The translations under genes were made by a program, and so were the position numbers. This document shows positions 9,052-17,133 of a stretch of DNA of 64,000 nucleotides, piece after piece. How positions within the stretch are numbered: position 1 is the first letter of the stretch; every line of letters starts with the position of its first letter. Location of the stretch: contig JAEUNY010000011.1 in assembly GCA_016791005.1 (NCBI GenBank), positions 1-64,000 of the forward strand, read 5' to 3'. The notes beneath the pieces are model-generated. The model worked only from the letters and a program-made list of their open reading frames with translations, had not been told where the DNA came from and did not search any database. This DNA is from Zoogloeaceae bacterium. Lineage in GTDB: Bacteria; Pseudomonadota; Gammaproteobacteria; Burkholderiales; Rhodocyclaceae.

Positions 9052-10530
9052 ATGAACCTTGATGCGCCTGACGCCGCGGCCCCCGGGGCGGTGGTGAACC
9101 TGACCGATTTCGATCGTGTCCATCGCCACGCCATGCAATCCCTGTTTGCGAGTCTCGAGGGGTTGTGCGAAGGAACCCTGGTGGTGGACCGGGACGCGCG
9201 GGTGGTCTGGATCAACGAGCGCTATGCGGCTCGGTTTGGGCTGCGGTCGGCCCAGGAGGCCATCGGTCAGGAGGTCGAGCGCGTCATTCCCTCGAGCCTG
9301 ATGCGGGAAGTGGTGACGAGCGGCCAGCCGATCCTCCTCGATATTCTGGAGACGAGCGGGCGTTCCTTTGTCGTCACCCGCCTGCCGGTCAAGGACGATC
9401 TCGGCCAGGTGATCGGCGCCGTGGGGTTGGCTCTTTACGACAACTTAAAGCCCCTTTCACCGTTATTCTCGAAGTTTCTCGCACTCCAGGCGGAACTGGA
9501 CAAGACCCGCAAATCTCTCCAGCAGGCGCGGCGAACCCGTTACACCTTCTCCAACTTTATTGGCATGAGCCCCGCTTGTCTGGAAGTCAAGCGTCAGGCG
9601 CGGCGTGCGGCCAACCTCGACTCCCCGGTCCTGCTCCTGGGAGAAACCGGGACGGGCAAGGAACTCCTGGCTCAGGCAATCCACGCCGCATCCCCTCGGG
9701 CGCACCAGCCATTCATCGCACTGAACGTCGCGGCGATTCCCGATACGCTGCTGGAGACCGAGTTCTTCGGCGTTGCGCCAGGGGCCTATACCGGGGCCGA
9801 TCGTCGAGGGCGGGATGGCAAGTTCACGCTGGCCGATGGGGGCACCCTGTTCCTCGATGAGATTGGCGACATGCCCCTCGTCCTGCAGGCCAAATTGCTG
9901 CGGGTCCTTCAAGAGGGGGAGTTCGAGCCAGTAGGATCCAATCGGGTCGTCAAGGCCAATGTGCGCATCGTCGCCGCGACATCCACCGATTTGCCGGCTT
10001 TGGTGGAGTCGGGAAGATTTCGCGCTGACTTGTTCTATCGCCTCAATGTCCTGATGTTGCAGGTTCCACCGCTGCGAGATCGCCTGACTGACTTGCCCCA
10101 GCTGTGTGAGGCGATCCTCGAACAGCTCTCGATCCAAACCGGCGCCGCCCAGCGGGAGGTGGGTGCCGACGCCCTCGCGCTCTTCCGGGCCCAGCCCTGG
10201 AAGGGGAATGTCAGGGAACTGCGCAACGTGTTGGAGCGGGCGGCCATGCTTTCCGACGACCTTATCCTCGGCGAAGCAGCCTTCCGCCCTGTCCTGCCGG
10301 GGGGCGGCGCGCGTGGGCGGGCGAGTGAACCCGTTCTCCCTGTCGAGACGCCAACACCGGTGGCGATCCCGAAACATGCCGATGCCATGGCGGCCTTCGA
10401 GCGGCGCCTTCTGGTGGACGCGCTGGCCGCTTGTGGCGGCCGGGTCAGCGAGGCCGCCCGGCAACTTGGCCTTGGTCGTGCCACCTTGTATAAAAAACTC
10501 ACCGCGCTGGGCTTGGCGTCTCCAAACTGA
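9052..10530 (+). CDS. Sigma-54-dependent activator: PAS, AAA+ and Fis-type HTH domains
   Basis: 492 aa. Residues about 25-140 form a PAS-like sensor ([20 protein letters not shown]). The AAA+ domain (about 165-395) has Walker A GETGTGKE, Walker [13 protein letters not shown] and the sigma-54 contact loop as GAYTGA rather than the common GAFTGA. A Fis-type helix-turn-helix closes the protein ([22 protein letters not shown]). It has no receiver domain, so the signal probably acts through PAS. ATG 9052 was preferred over GTG 9010, which adds 14 residues. Its target is very likely the next gene, which has three matching palindromes and a -24/-12 promoter. The first palindrome overlaps its stop codon. 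Confidence 0.93.
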   Translation: MNLDAPDAAAPGAVVNLTDFDRVHRHAMQSLFASLEGLCEGTLVVDRDARVVWINERYAARFGLRSAQEAIGQEVERVIPSSLMREVVTSGQPILLDILETSGRSFVVTRLPVKDDLGQVIGAVGLALYDNLKPLSPLFSKFLALQAELDKTRKSLQQARRTRYTFSNFIGMSPACLEVKRQARRAANLDSPVLLLGETGTGKELLAQAIHAASPRAHQPFIALNVAAIPDTLLETEFFGVAPGAYTGADRRGRDGKFTLADGGTLFLDEIGDMPLVLQAKLLRVLQEGEFEPVGSNRVVKANVRIVAATSTDLPALVESGRFRADLFYRLNVLMLQVPPLRDRLTDLPQLCEAILEQLSIQTGAAQREVGADALALFRAQPWKGNVRELRNVLERAAMLSDDLILGEAAFRPVLPGGGARGRASEPVLPVETPTPVAIPKHADAMAAFERRLLVDALAACGGRVSEAARQLGLGRATLYKKLTALGLASPN

Positions 10531-10616
10531 GACGCGTCTCCAAACTGAGACGTCGGCCCGGGGTCAGAAGTCTGTTAAATCCCTTCATTCAAGGATTTTT
10601 GTCTCTGTCTGGAGAC
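10518..10616 (+). promoter_or_regulatory. Three GTCTC-N6-GAGAC palindromes, probable upstream activator sites
   Basis: GTCTCCAAACTGAGAC occurs at 10518-10533 and again, identical, at 10536-10551. GTCTCTGTCTGGAGAC at 10601-10616 has the same architecture and matches the reverse complement of the first copy at 14 of 16 positions. Centres are 18 and 65 bp apart. They lie about 118 to 201 bp upstream of the start predicted from the sigma-54 promoter at 10701-10716, the normal range for enhancer sites, and directly after the gene for a sigma-54 activator. Confidence 0.72.
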
Positions 10617-10700
10617 AAATGCGCCTGATGTTTGCCCCTTGTTCTTTGTTTCCTGCAGAGCGGAAAAAATTACCGTGAAAAAACAGTGAGATAGATCCCG

Positions 10701-10716
10701 TGGCATGAATTTCGCC
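10701..10716 (+). promoter_or_regulatory. Sigma-54 (-24/-12) promoter of the CoA-transferase/permease operon
   Basis: TGGCATGAATTTCGCC fits TGGCAYR-N4-TTGCW with one change (T to C in TTGC) and the exact GG/GC spacing (GG 10702-10703, GC 10714-10715). The predicted start is about 10727, giving a 70-base leader to the ATG at 10797. The activator gene and its likely binding sites lie just upstream. Confidence 0.65.
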
Positions 10717-10796
10717 ATGAAGGGAATCGATGACGGGAAAACTCCCGCGTCGTTCCAATGCGCGGACTGGTCCGCCGATCATGGAGGAGAGAAATC

Positions 10797-12839
10797 ATGT
10801 CTGAGCGTATCGCTCATCCCATACTGGGCGGCATCCTGCCGTCCAGGCGCAGCAAAATCCTGTCGGCCGCCGAAGCGGTGCGTCTCATCCGTGATGGGGA
10901 TACTGTCGCCACTGGCGGTTTCGTTGGCATCGGATTCCCTGAGGGCATCGCCGTCGCCATCGAAGAGATGTATCTGGCAGGCGACCCCACCACCCTGGCG
11001 GAGGAAGGTCAGCCGCGGAATCTGACACTGGTTTATGCGGCCGGTCAGGGGGACGGCAAGGACCGCGGCCTCAACCACTTGGGCCACCCCGGTCTGGTAC
11101 GGCGGGTCATCGGCGGTCACTGGGGCCTGGTGCCCCGCCTGCAGCAACTGGCGATCGCCGACCAGATCGAGGCCTACAACCTGCCCCAGGGCGTGATCAG
11201 CCATCTATTTCGTGACATCGCGGCCGGAAAGCCCGGGCATCTGTCCCGAGTCGGCCTCGGAACCTTCGTGGATCCCCGCCACGGGGGGGGCAAGATCAAT
11301 CAGCGCACGCGGGAAGACCTCGTCCAGCTCATGCATTTCGAGGGCGAGGAATATCTCTTCTATAAAGCCATCCCGATCGACGTTGGGATCGTGCGGGGTA
11401 CGACCGCCGACCCCGACGGCAACGTGACGATGGAGAAGGAGGCCCTCACCCTGGAGGCCCAGGCCATCGCCATGGCCGCCCACAACTCCGGGGGACTTGT
11501 GATCGTCCAGGTCGAACGCATCGCCGAGCGGGGCACCCTGAACCCCCGCCAGGTCAAGATTCCCGGGGTATTGGTGGATTGCGTCGTGGTGGCGGAAAAA
11601 CCCGAACATCACATGCAGACCTTCATCGAGCCCTACAGCGCCGCCTTTTCCGGTGAGATTCGGGTCCCGGTGAGCGGAATCGAACCCCTACCTCTGGACG
11701 AGCGCAAGCTCATCGCCCGCCGGGCCGCCCTGGAACTTACTGCCAACAGCGTGGTGAATCTTGGGATTGGCATGCCGGAGGGGATTGCCGGAGTTGCCAA
11801 CGAGGAGCGGGTGATCGATTTGATGACCTTGACCGCGGAGCCGGGGGTCATCGGGGGGATCCCGGCCTCGGGTCTGAACTTCGGTGCGGCGATCAACACC
11901 GACGCCATCATCGATCAGCCCAGCCAGTTCGATTTCTACGATGGTGGCGGGCTCGACCTGGCCTTCCTGGGCTTGGCACAGGCGGACCGGGACGGCAACC
12001 TCAACGTCAGCAAGTTCGGGCCGCGTCTGGCAGGTGCTGGAGGATTTATCAACATCAGCCAGAACGCCAAGAAGGTGGTGTTCGTGGGCACTTTCACGGC
12101 CGGTGGCCTGGAGGTGGCGGTTGGCGACGGCCGGCTCCAGATTGTTCGGGAAGGGCGGTCGCGCAAATTCCTCACCGAAGTCGAGCACCGCACCTTCAGC
12201 GGAGCGTATGCCCGCCGCAGGGGGCAGCCCGTGCTTTACGTGACCGAGCGCTGTGTCTTTCGCCTGGAAGAGGAGGGCCTGGTCCTGGTGGAGATTGCCC
12301 CCGGGATCGATCTCGAGCGCGACATCCTCGCCCACATGGATTTTCGGCCCATCGTCAGTCCTCGCCTCGCCTTGATGGATGCGCGGATCTTCCGCGAAGA
12401 GCCCATGGCGTTGCGCGAGACCCTGCTCTCGCTTCCCCTCGAACAGCGTTTGTCCTACGACCCGGGAAAAAACCTGTTCTTCGTCAATTTCGAAGGTCTC
12501 GCCATTCGGAGTCCGCAGCAGATCGACCGCATTGCGGATTTGGTGCGGGAGCGCTTGGCGCCCCTGGGGCATAAGGTCATGACGGTCGTCAATTACGACA
12601 ACTTCTCCATCACCCCAGAACTGATGGACGGCTACAGTGCGATGGTCCGGGGTCTGGTGGACCAGTTCTACCTCCATGTGACCCGCTATACAGCGAGCGC
12701 CTTCCTCCGTGCCCGCTTGGGTGACGCCCTCAATCAGCAGGAAATCCAGCCCAACCTTTTTCCGGATTCCGATGCGGCCCTATCAAGGCTGCATGACGCG
12801 GCAGACCCGGAATCCGGTCCACCGTCGCGGGCTGCCTAA
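10797..12839 (+). CDS. Acyl-CoA:acetate/3-ketoacid CoA-transferase with C-terminal extension
   Basis: 680 aa. Both halves of a class I CoA-transferase are present in one chain: the alpha-type half starts at [33 protein letters not shown], and the beta-type half (from about residue 300) has the catalytic glutamate in [12 protein letters not shown] and the downstream NLNVSKFG block. YdiF-like propionate CoA-transferases are about 520-530 aa; this one has some 150 extra C-terminal residues (from about MDFRPIVSP) that I cannot assign. It would activate a short acid using acyl-CoA. GGAGGAGA decides the ATG. A permease gene follows after 39 bases, so uptake and CoA activation are probably coupled. 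Confidence 0.88.
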   Translation: MSERIAHPILGGILPSRRSKILSAAEAVRLIRDGDTVATGGFVGIGFPEGIAVAIEEMYLAGDPTTLAEEGQPRNLTLVYAAGQGDGKDRGLNHLGHPGLVRRVIGGHWGLVPRLQQLAIADQIEAYNLPQGVISHLFRDIAAGKPGHLSRVGLGTFVDPRHGGGKINQRTREDLVQLMHFEGEEYLFYKAIPIDVGIVRGTTADPDGNVTMEKEALTLEAQAIAMAAHNSGGLVIVQVERIAERGTLNPRQVKIPGVLVDCVVVAEKPEHHMQTFIEPYSAAFSGEIRVPVSGIEPLPLDERKLIARRAALELTANSVVNLGIGMPEGIAGVANEERVIDLMTLTAEPGVIGGIPASGLNFGAAINTDAIIDQPSQFDFYDGGGLDLAFLGLAQADRDGNLNVSKFGPRLAGAGGFINISQNAKKVVFVGTFTAGGLEVAVGDGRLQIVREGRSRKFLTEVEHRTFSGAYARRRGQPVLYVTERCVFRLEEEGLVLVEIAPGIDLERDILAHMDFRPIVSPRLALMDARIFREEPMALRETLLSLPLEQRLSYDPGKNLFFVNFEGLAIRSPQQIDRIADLVRERLAPLGHKVMTVVNYDNFSITPELMDGYSAMVRGLVDQFYLHVTRYTASAFLRARLGDALNQQEIQPNLFPDSDAALSRLHDAADPESGPPSRAA

Positions 12840-12878
12840 GCCCAAGGTTCCCCATCCACATCCCATCAGGAGACTCCC

Positions 12879-14276
12879 ATGGAATTCGCCATCGTGCTTG
12901 GCGCCCTCATATTTTTGATGTTTATCGCCTACCGCGGCTATAGCGTCATCCTCTTTGCTCCGGTGGCCGCTCTGGCCGCAGTTCTGCTCACCGACCCATC
13001 GCTCGTGCCCCCCATGTTTACCGGCCTCTTCATGGACAAGATGGTGGGCTTCGTGAAGCTTTACTTTCCGGTCTTTCTCCTCGGCGCGGTCTTTGGCAAA
13101 GTGATTGAGCTTTCCGGCTTTTCCAAGTCCATCGTCGCCTCGGTCATCAAGCTCCTTGGCGCAGAGCGGGCTATGCTTGCCATTGTCGTGGTCTGCGCGA
13201 TCCTGACTTATGGTGGCGTGTCGCTCTTCGTCGTGGTGTTCGCGGTCTATCCGTTCGCGGCTGAGATGTTCCGCCAAAGCGGCATTCCCAAGCGGCTCAT
13301 TCCGGGCACCATTGCCCTGGGCGCCTTCACCTTCACCATGGATTCGCTGCCTGGGACGCCGCAGATCCAGAACATCATCCCCACCACGTTCTTCAACACC
13401 GATACTTGGGCCGCGCCCTGGCTGGGTGTAATTGGTGCGGCGTTCATCCTGGTGTGTGGCCTGTCCTATCTCGAGTGGCAGCGTCGTCGCGCCGCCCACG
13501 CTGGCGAGGGCTACGGCACCAACCTCGTCAATGAGCCGGAAGCCTTCGAGCACGACAACCTGCCCAATCCTTTCATCGCGATCCTGCCCCTGGTGATGGT
13601 GGGGGTGATGAACAAGGTCTTCACGCTTCTCATTCCGGAGTTCTATGGCAAGTCCCACTCATTCATCCCTGCGGTGATCGGCAAGGCGGCCCCGGTGGTG
13701 CAGGATGTGTCCAAGATCGCCGCGATCTGGGCGGTGGAAGGGGCGCTCTTGGTGGGGATCATTACGGTGTTGGTGTTCGCCTGGAAGACTGTTTCCGCCC
13801 GTTTCGCCGAGGGCTCCAAGGCGGCGGTGGGCGGCGCCTTGCTGGCCTCCATGAACACGGCTTCCGAGTACGGCTTTGGGGCGGTGATCGCAGCGCTTCC
13901 TGGGTTTTTGCTGGTGGCCGATGCTCTGCGCGCGATCCCGAATCCCCTGGTGAATGAGGCGATCACCGTGACGTCCCTGGCGGGGATCACCGGGTCGGCG
14001 TCCGGGGGCATGAGCATTGCCCTGGCCGCCATGGCGGATGCGTTCAAGCAGAACGCCGAGGCGGCGGGGATTCCCTTCGAGGTGCTCCACCGTGTGGCGT
14101 CCATGGCCTCCGGAGGCATGGACACGCTGCCGCATAACGGCGCGGTGATCACCTTGCTGGCCGTGACGGGCTTGACCCATCGCCAGTCCTACAAGGACAT
14201 CTTCACAATCACGGTCATCAAGACTCTGGCAGTGTTCGTGATCATTACCGTGTATTACCTGACGGGGATCGTGTGA
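12879..14276 (+). CDS. GntP-family permease (hydroxy/short organic acid uptake)
   Basis: 465 aa with about a dozen hydrophobic segments. GntP-type features include the N-terminal VLGALIFLMFIAYRGYSVILFAP helix pair, the YGGVSLFVVVFAVYPFA segment, the TMDSLPGTPQIQNIIP loop and the C-terminal SGGMDTLPHNGAVITLL motif. Family members carry gluconate, beta-hydroxybutyrate and similar acids with protons. The pairing with a CoA-transferase favours a short hydroxy or fatty acid over a sugar acid. AGGAG precedes the ATG. It shares the sigma-54 promoter upstream of the transferase. Confidence 0.88.
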   Translation: MEFAIVLGALIFLMFIAYRGYSVILFAPVAALAAVLLTDPSLVPPMFTGLFMDKMVGFVKLYFPVFLLGAVFGKVIELSGFSKSIVASVIKLLGAERAMLAIVVVCAILTYGGVSLFVVVFAVYPFAAEMFRQSGIPKRLIPGTIALGAFTFTMDSLPGTPQIQNIIPTTFFNTDTWAAPWLGVIGAAFILVCGLSYLEWQRRRAAHAGEGYGTNLVNEPEAFEHDNLPNPFIAILPLVMVGVMNKVFTLLIPEFYGKSHSFIPAVIGKAAPVVQDVSKIAAIWAVEGALLVGIITVLVFAWKTVSARFAEGSKAAVGGALLASMNTASEYGFGAVIAALPGFLLVADALRAIPNPLVNEAITVTSLAGITGSASGGMSIALAAMADAFKQNAEAAGIPFEVLHRVASMASGGMDTLPHNGAVITLLAVTGLTHRQSYKDIFTITVIKTLAVFVIITVYYLTGIV

Positions 14277-14503
14277 CCCATCGATCGCTCCGGCCGGACG
14301 CCCATCCAGCAGGCGGCGCCACCCGGCCGGGGGACAAATCCTTACAAACCATTCGCCCAGGGAATCCCAATCAGGTATTGAATGCAGGGGGTCGGTCTCG
14401 GCGCCGCCCCAGCGTCTCAATACCGCGATAGGCAAAGGCCGATCGTTGGTTTAGTATCGGCCGCTGCCGTACCGTTCCCCACAAACGACCGAGAGGAAGG
14501 AAA

Positions 14504-14818
14504 ATGAAAATCGTCTTCGCTGCTGCATCTGCCCTAGGTGTCTTGATGGCGGCCCCTGCATTCGCCGACGCCGGCATGGATCTGGCCAAGGCCAAAAACT
14601 GCCTGGCGTGCCACGCGGTGGACAAGAAGGTGGTGGGCCCTGCCTACAAGGATGTGGCGGCCAAATACGCAAGCGACAAGGGCGCGGCGGCCAAACTTGC
14701 GGAAAAGATTCAGAAGGGTGGCGTCGGCACCTGGGGCCAGATCCCCATGCCCCCCAACACCCAGGTCAATGCGGACGAGGCCAAGAAGCTGGCCGAATGG
14801 GTCCTCGCCCAGAAGTAA
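14504..14818 (+). CDS. Class I cytochrome c (c551/c552-type), periplasmic
   Basis: 104 aa. A signal peptide (residues 1-22, ending AFA) precedes an 82-residue mature domain with one haem site CLACH near residue 36 and the distal methionine in QIPMPPN near residue 84. This is the plan of the small soluble electron carriers that feed nitrite reductase or oxidases. GAGGAAGG precedes the ATG. It is monocistronic, followed by a strong hairpin terminator. Its partner cannot be told from the window. Confidence 0.95.
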   Translation: MKIVFAAASALGVLMAAPAFADAGMDLAKAKNCLACHAVDKKVVGPAYKDVAAKYASDKGAAAKLAEKIQKGGVGTWGQIPMPPNTQVNADEAKKLAEWVLAQK

Positions 14819-14833
14819 GGGTTTTCGACGGAA

Positions 14834-14863
14834 AAAAGAACCAGCCTGCGGGCTGGTTTTTTT
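14834..14863. terminator. Bidirectional intrinsic terminator
   Basis: An 8-bp stem AACCAGCC/GGCTGGTT with a TGCG loop (14839-14858) is flanked by an A-run on the left and seven T residues on the right. It can end the cytochrome gene on plus and the GGDEF-EAL gene on minus. Confidence 0.9.
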
Positions 14864-14880
14864 GTTGGATCTGGACCCGC

Positions 14881-17070
14881 TCAGGAGAACATTTGATCCG
14901 GCAAAAACGCCAGTAGTTTGGAGATCGTGGTGCTGTCAGCGGGGCGGGAGAAGAAATAACCCTGCATGCAGTCGCACCCGAGGTTGCGCAGCATTTTGGC
15001 CTGTGCCGCGGTTTCCACTCCTTCGGCCACCAGGTGGTGGCCGAAGCCCCGGGCGATCCCGGTAATTGCCGAAATGATGGGATGCGTGCCCGGCGAATCC
15101 AGATCCCGGACAAAACTGCGATCAATTTTGAGGGCGCTGATGGGGAATTTTTGCAGGTAGGCCAGGGCGGAATAGCCGGTGCCGAAATCGTCGATCGAGA
15201 TGCCCACCCCTACTTCCCGCAACTGTTTGACCTTGGCGGTAACCGCAGCGGTGTCCTGCATCATCACGCTTTCGGTGATTTCCACATCCATGGCGTCTGG
15301 CGGCAGCCGGTGGCGGGCCAAGGTCTCACGAATGATCTCGACAATCCCCTCGCGGTCAAAATCGTGGGGACTGAGGTTGAAGGACATCCGCAGGTCCGAA
15401 TACCCGGCCGCTCGCCAGTGGGCCAATTGCTGGGCGGCACGGTCAATGACCCAACGGCTGATCCCGCTGATCAGTCCCACCTCCTCGGCAACCTGGATGA
15501 AGGAGGCGGGGCTCAATAGACCATGAATCGGATGATGCCAGCGGATCAGAGCCTCGACGGCGATGACGCGCCGTTGTGAAACGCTGACTTGAGGCTGGAA
15601 AAACAGTTCGAATTCGTTTCTTTCCAGGGCGGTGCGCAGGTCGTTTTCGAGCTCGATCCGCTGCCGATAATGGGCATTGAGTTCGGTGTCGAAGAACCGG
15701 AAGCCATTTCGCCCGCTGCGTTTGACCTGGTACATCGCCACGTCCGCGTGCTGCGTCAGCGACTCCGCCGAATCGCCATCCCGCGGGAAGAGGGCAATCC
15801 CAATGCTCGCCGAAACGCGAAAGTCGCCGCGAGAAAGCTGAAACGGCATCTGCATGAGATCGAGGACCTTGCGGGCGATAATTTCCGCGTCTTCCGGCTG
15901 GTTGATGTCCGGGAGGAGGATCGTGAATTCGTCGCCGCCCAGGCGGGCGAGAGTGTCCCCGCGCCGCAAGGTTTCTTTGAGCCGGGTCGCGACGCCGCGG
16001 AGCAGCAGGTCGCCCTCTGAGTGGCCGTAGGTGTCATTGACCAGCTTGAAGCGGTCGATATCCACGAACATCACTGCCAGGGATCCGCTCCGACGCGTGG
16101 CCTGGGCAATGGCCACCTCCAGCCGGTCCTTGAAGAGGACGCGGTTTGGCAGATGGGTGAGCTGGTCGTGATAGGCCTGGAAGCTGATGATCTCCTCGGC
16201 CCGTTTGCGCTCCGAAATGTCCCGGGCGACGCCGTAAGTGCCCAGGTGCTTCTGAATCGGCTCCCCCTCACCCTTGGCGTACATCGGCATCGCGTTCAGG
16301 GCGACGGTGATGTGGCCCATGGACGCCCGCGGCCAGCCGGCTCGATTGCGACACAAGCGCAGTTCGAGGTTGTAGCCACTGGCGGGGGCATTGTCCGGAT
16401 TGCTGGTGAGCATTTCCACCCGGGTGACGTCATCCGGCAACAGGATCGTCGCAAACGGACGATTCAATAGCTGATGGCGCTCGTACCCGAGCAGGGATTC
16501 GATGCGCGGATTGATGTAAGTGAAGCGCGCCTGGGGATCCAGCGTGAAGATGAGATCCGGAGAGCTCTCTACGAGATAACGGTGGAGCCGCTCAGAGGCT
16601 CGCAGTCGCTCCCCCATCGCGCGATTGGCGCGCTCCAGGGCGGCTTTGTGGAGGGCGCTCTGCACCGCTCTTTGCAGTTGAGCCACGTGGTAGGGTTTGC
16701 GGACAAAATCGTCCGCCCCGCGGCGAAGGGCCCCGATGGCGGCGTCGATGCCGTCTTCGCCGCTGATCATGACCACCGCCTCTTCTCGCTGCTGACTCTG
16801 CAGCCAATCCAGCAATGCAAGGCCCGTGGCGTCGGGCAGGCGGTAATCCAGAAGGACGAGATCGTAGTTCTGGCGCTCAAGGCACTGGATCGCTTCGCCG
16901 ACCGATCCGCATTCATCGAAGGTACGACCCGCCTGCGCAAGGACCCGGGGAAGGGTTTGCCGCAAGGGAACGTCGTCATCCACAATGAGGATGCGACACG
17001 CGAGCTCACTTGGCGTGGCTGTCTCGAGCGGTTGCGGGCCCAGGAACGGACCCTCACCCGGAATGACCAT
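14881..17070 (-). CDS. Response regulator with REC-PAS-GGDEF-EAL domains (cyclic-di-GMP turnover)
   Basis: 729 aa. Order: receiver domain (about 25-145, with IVDDD and the phospho-acceptor in LVLLDYRLPDATG), PAS (about 165-290), GGDEF (about 300-460, intact RLGGDEFTILL) and EAL (about 480-729, intact VEALIRW, DDFGTGYS, LKIDRSFV and AEGVET). Both the cyclase and phosphodiesterase motifs are complete; which dominates is unknown. The ATG at 17070 was preferred over 17100 because AGGGGAGGT precedes it. It is last in a minus-strand run and directly follows an HDOD histidine kinase, its probable partner. Confidence 0.93.
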   Translation of the reverse strand: MVIPGEGPFLGPQPLETATPSELACRILIVDDDVPLRQTLPRVLAQAGRTFDECGSVGEAIQCLERQNYDLVLLDYRLPDATGLALLDWLQSQQREEAVVMISGEDGIDAAIGALRRGADDFVRKPYHVAQLQRAVQSALHKAALERANRAMGERLRASERLHRYLVESSPDLIFTLDPQARFTYINPRIESLLGYERHQLLNRPFATILLPDDVTRVEMLTSNPDNAPASGYNLELRLCRNRAGWPRASMGHITVALNAMPMYAKGEGEPIQKHLGTYGVARDISERKRAEEIISFQAYHDQLTHLPNRVLFKDRLEVAIAQATRRSGSLAVMFVDIDRFKLVNDTYGHSEGDLLLRGVATRLKETLRRGDTLARLGGDEFTILLPDINQPEDAEIIARKVLDLMQMPFQLSRGDFRVSASIGIALFPRDGDSAESLTQHADVAMYQVKRSGRNGFRFFDTELNAHYRQRIELENDLRTALERNEFELFFQPQVSVSQRRVIAVEALIRWHHPIHGLLSPASFIQVAEEVGLISGISRWVIDRAAQQLAHWRAAGYSDLRMSFNLSPHDFDREGIVEIIRETLARHRLPPDAMDVEITESVMMQDTAAVTAKVKQLREVGVGISIDDFGTGYSALAYLQKFPISALKIDRSFVRDLDSPGTHPIISAITGIARGFGHHLVAEGVETAAQAKMLRNLGCDCMQGYFFSRPADSTTISKLLAFLPDQMFS

Positions 17071-17133
17071 GACCTCCCCTATCACCCGGCCGGAATGCAT
17101 GAATTGTTAGCACTAAAGCAATAATGCAACAAG

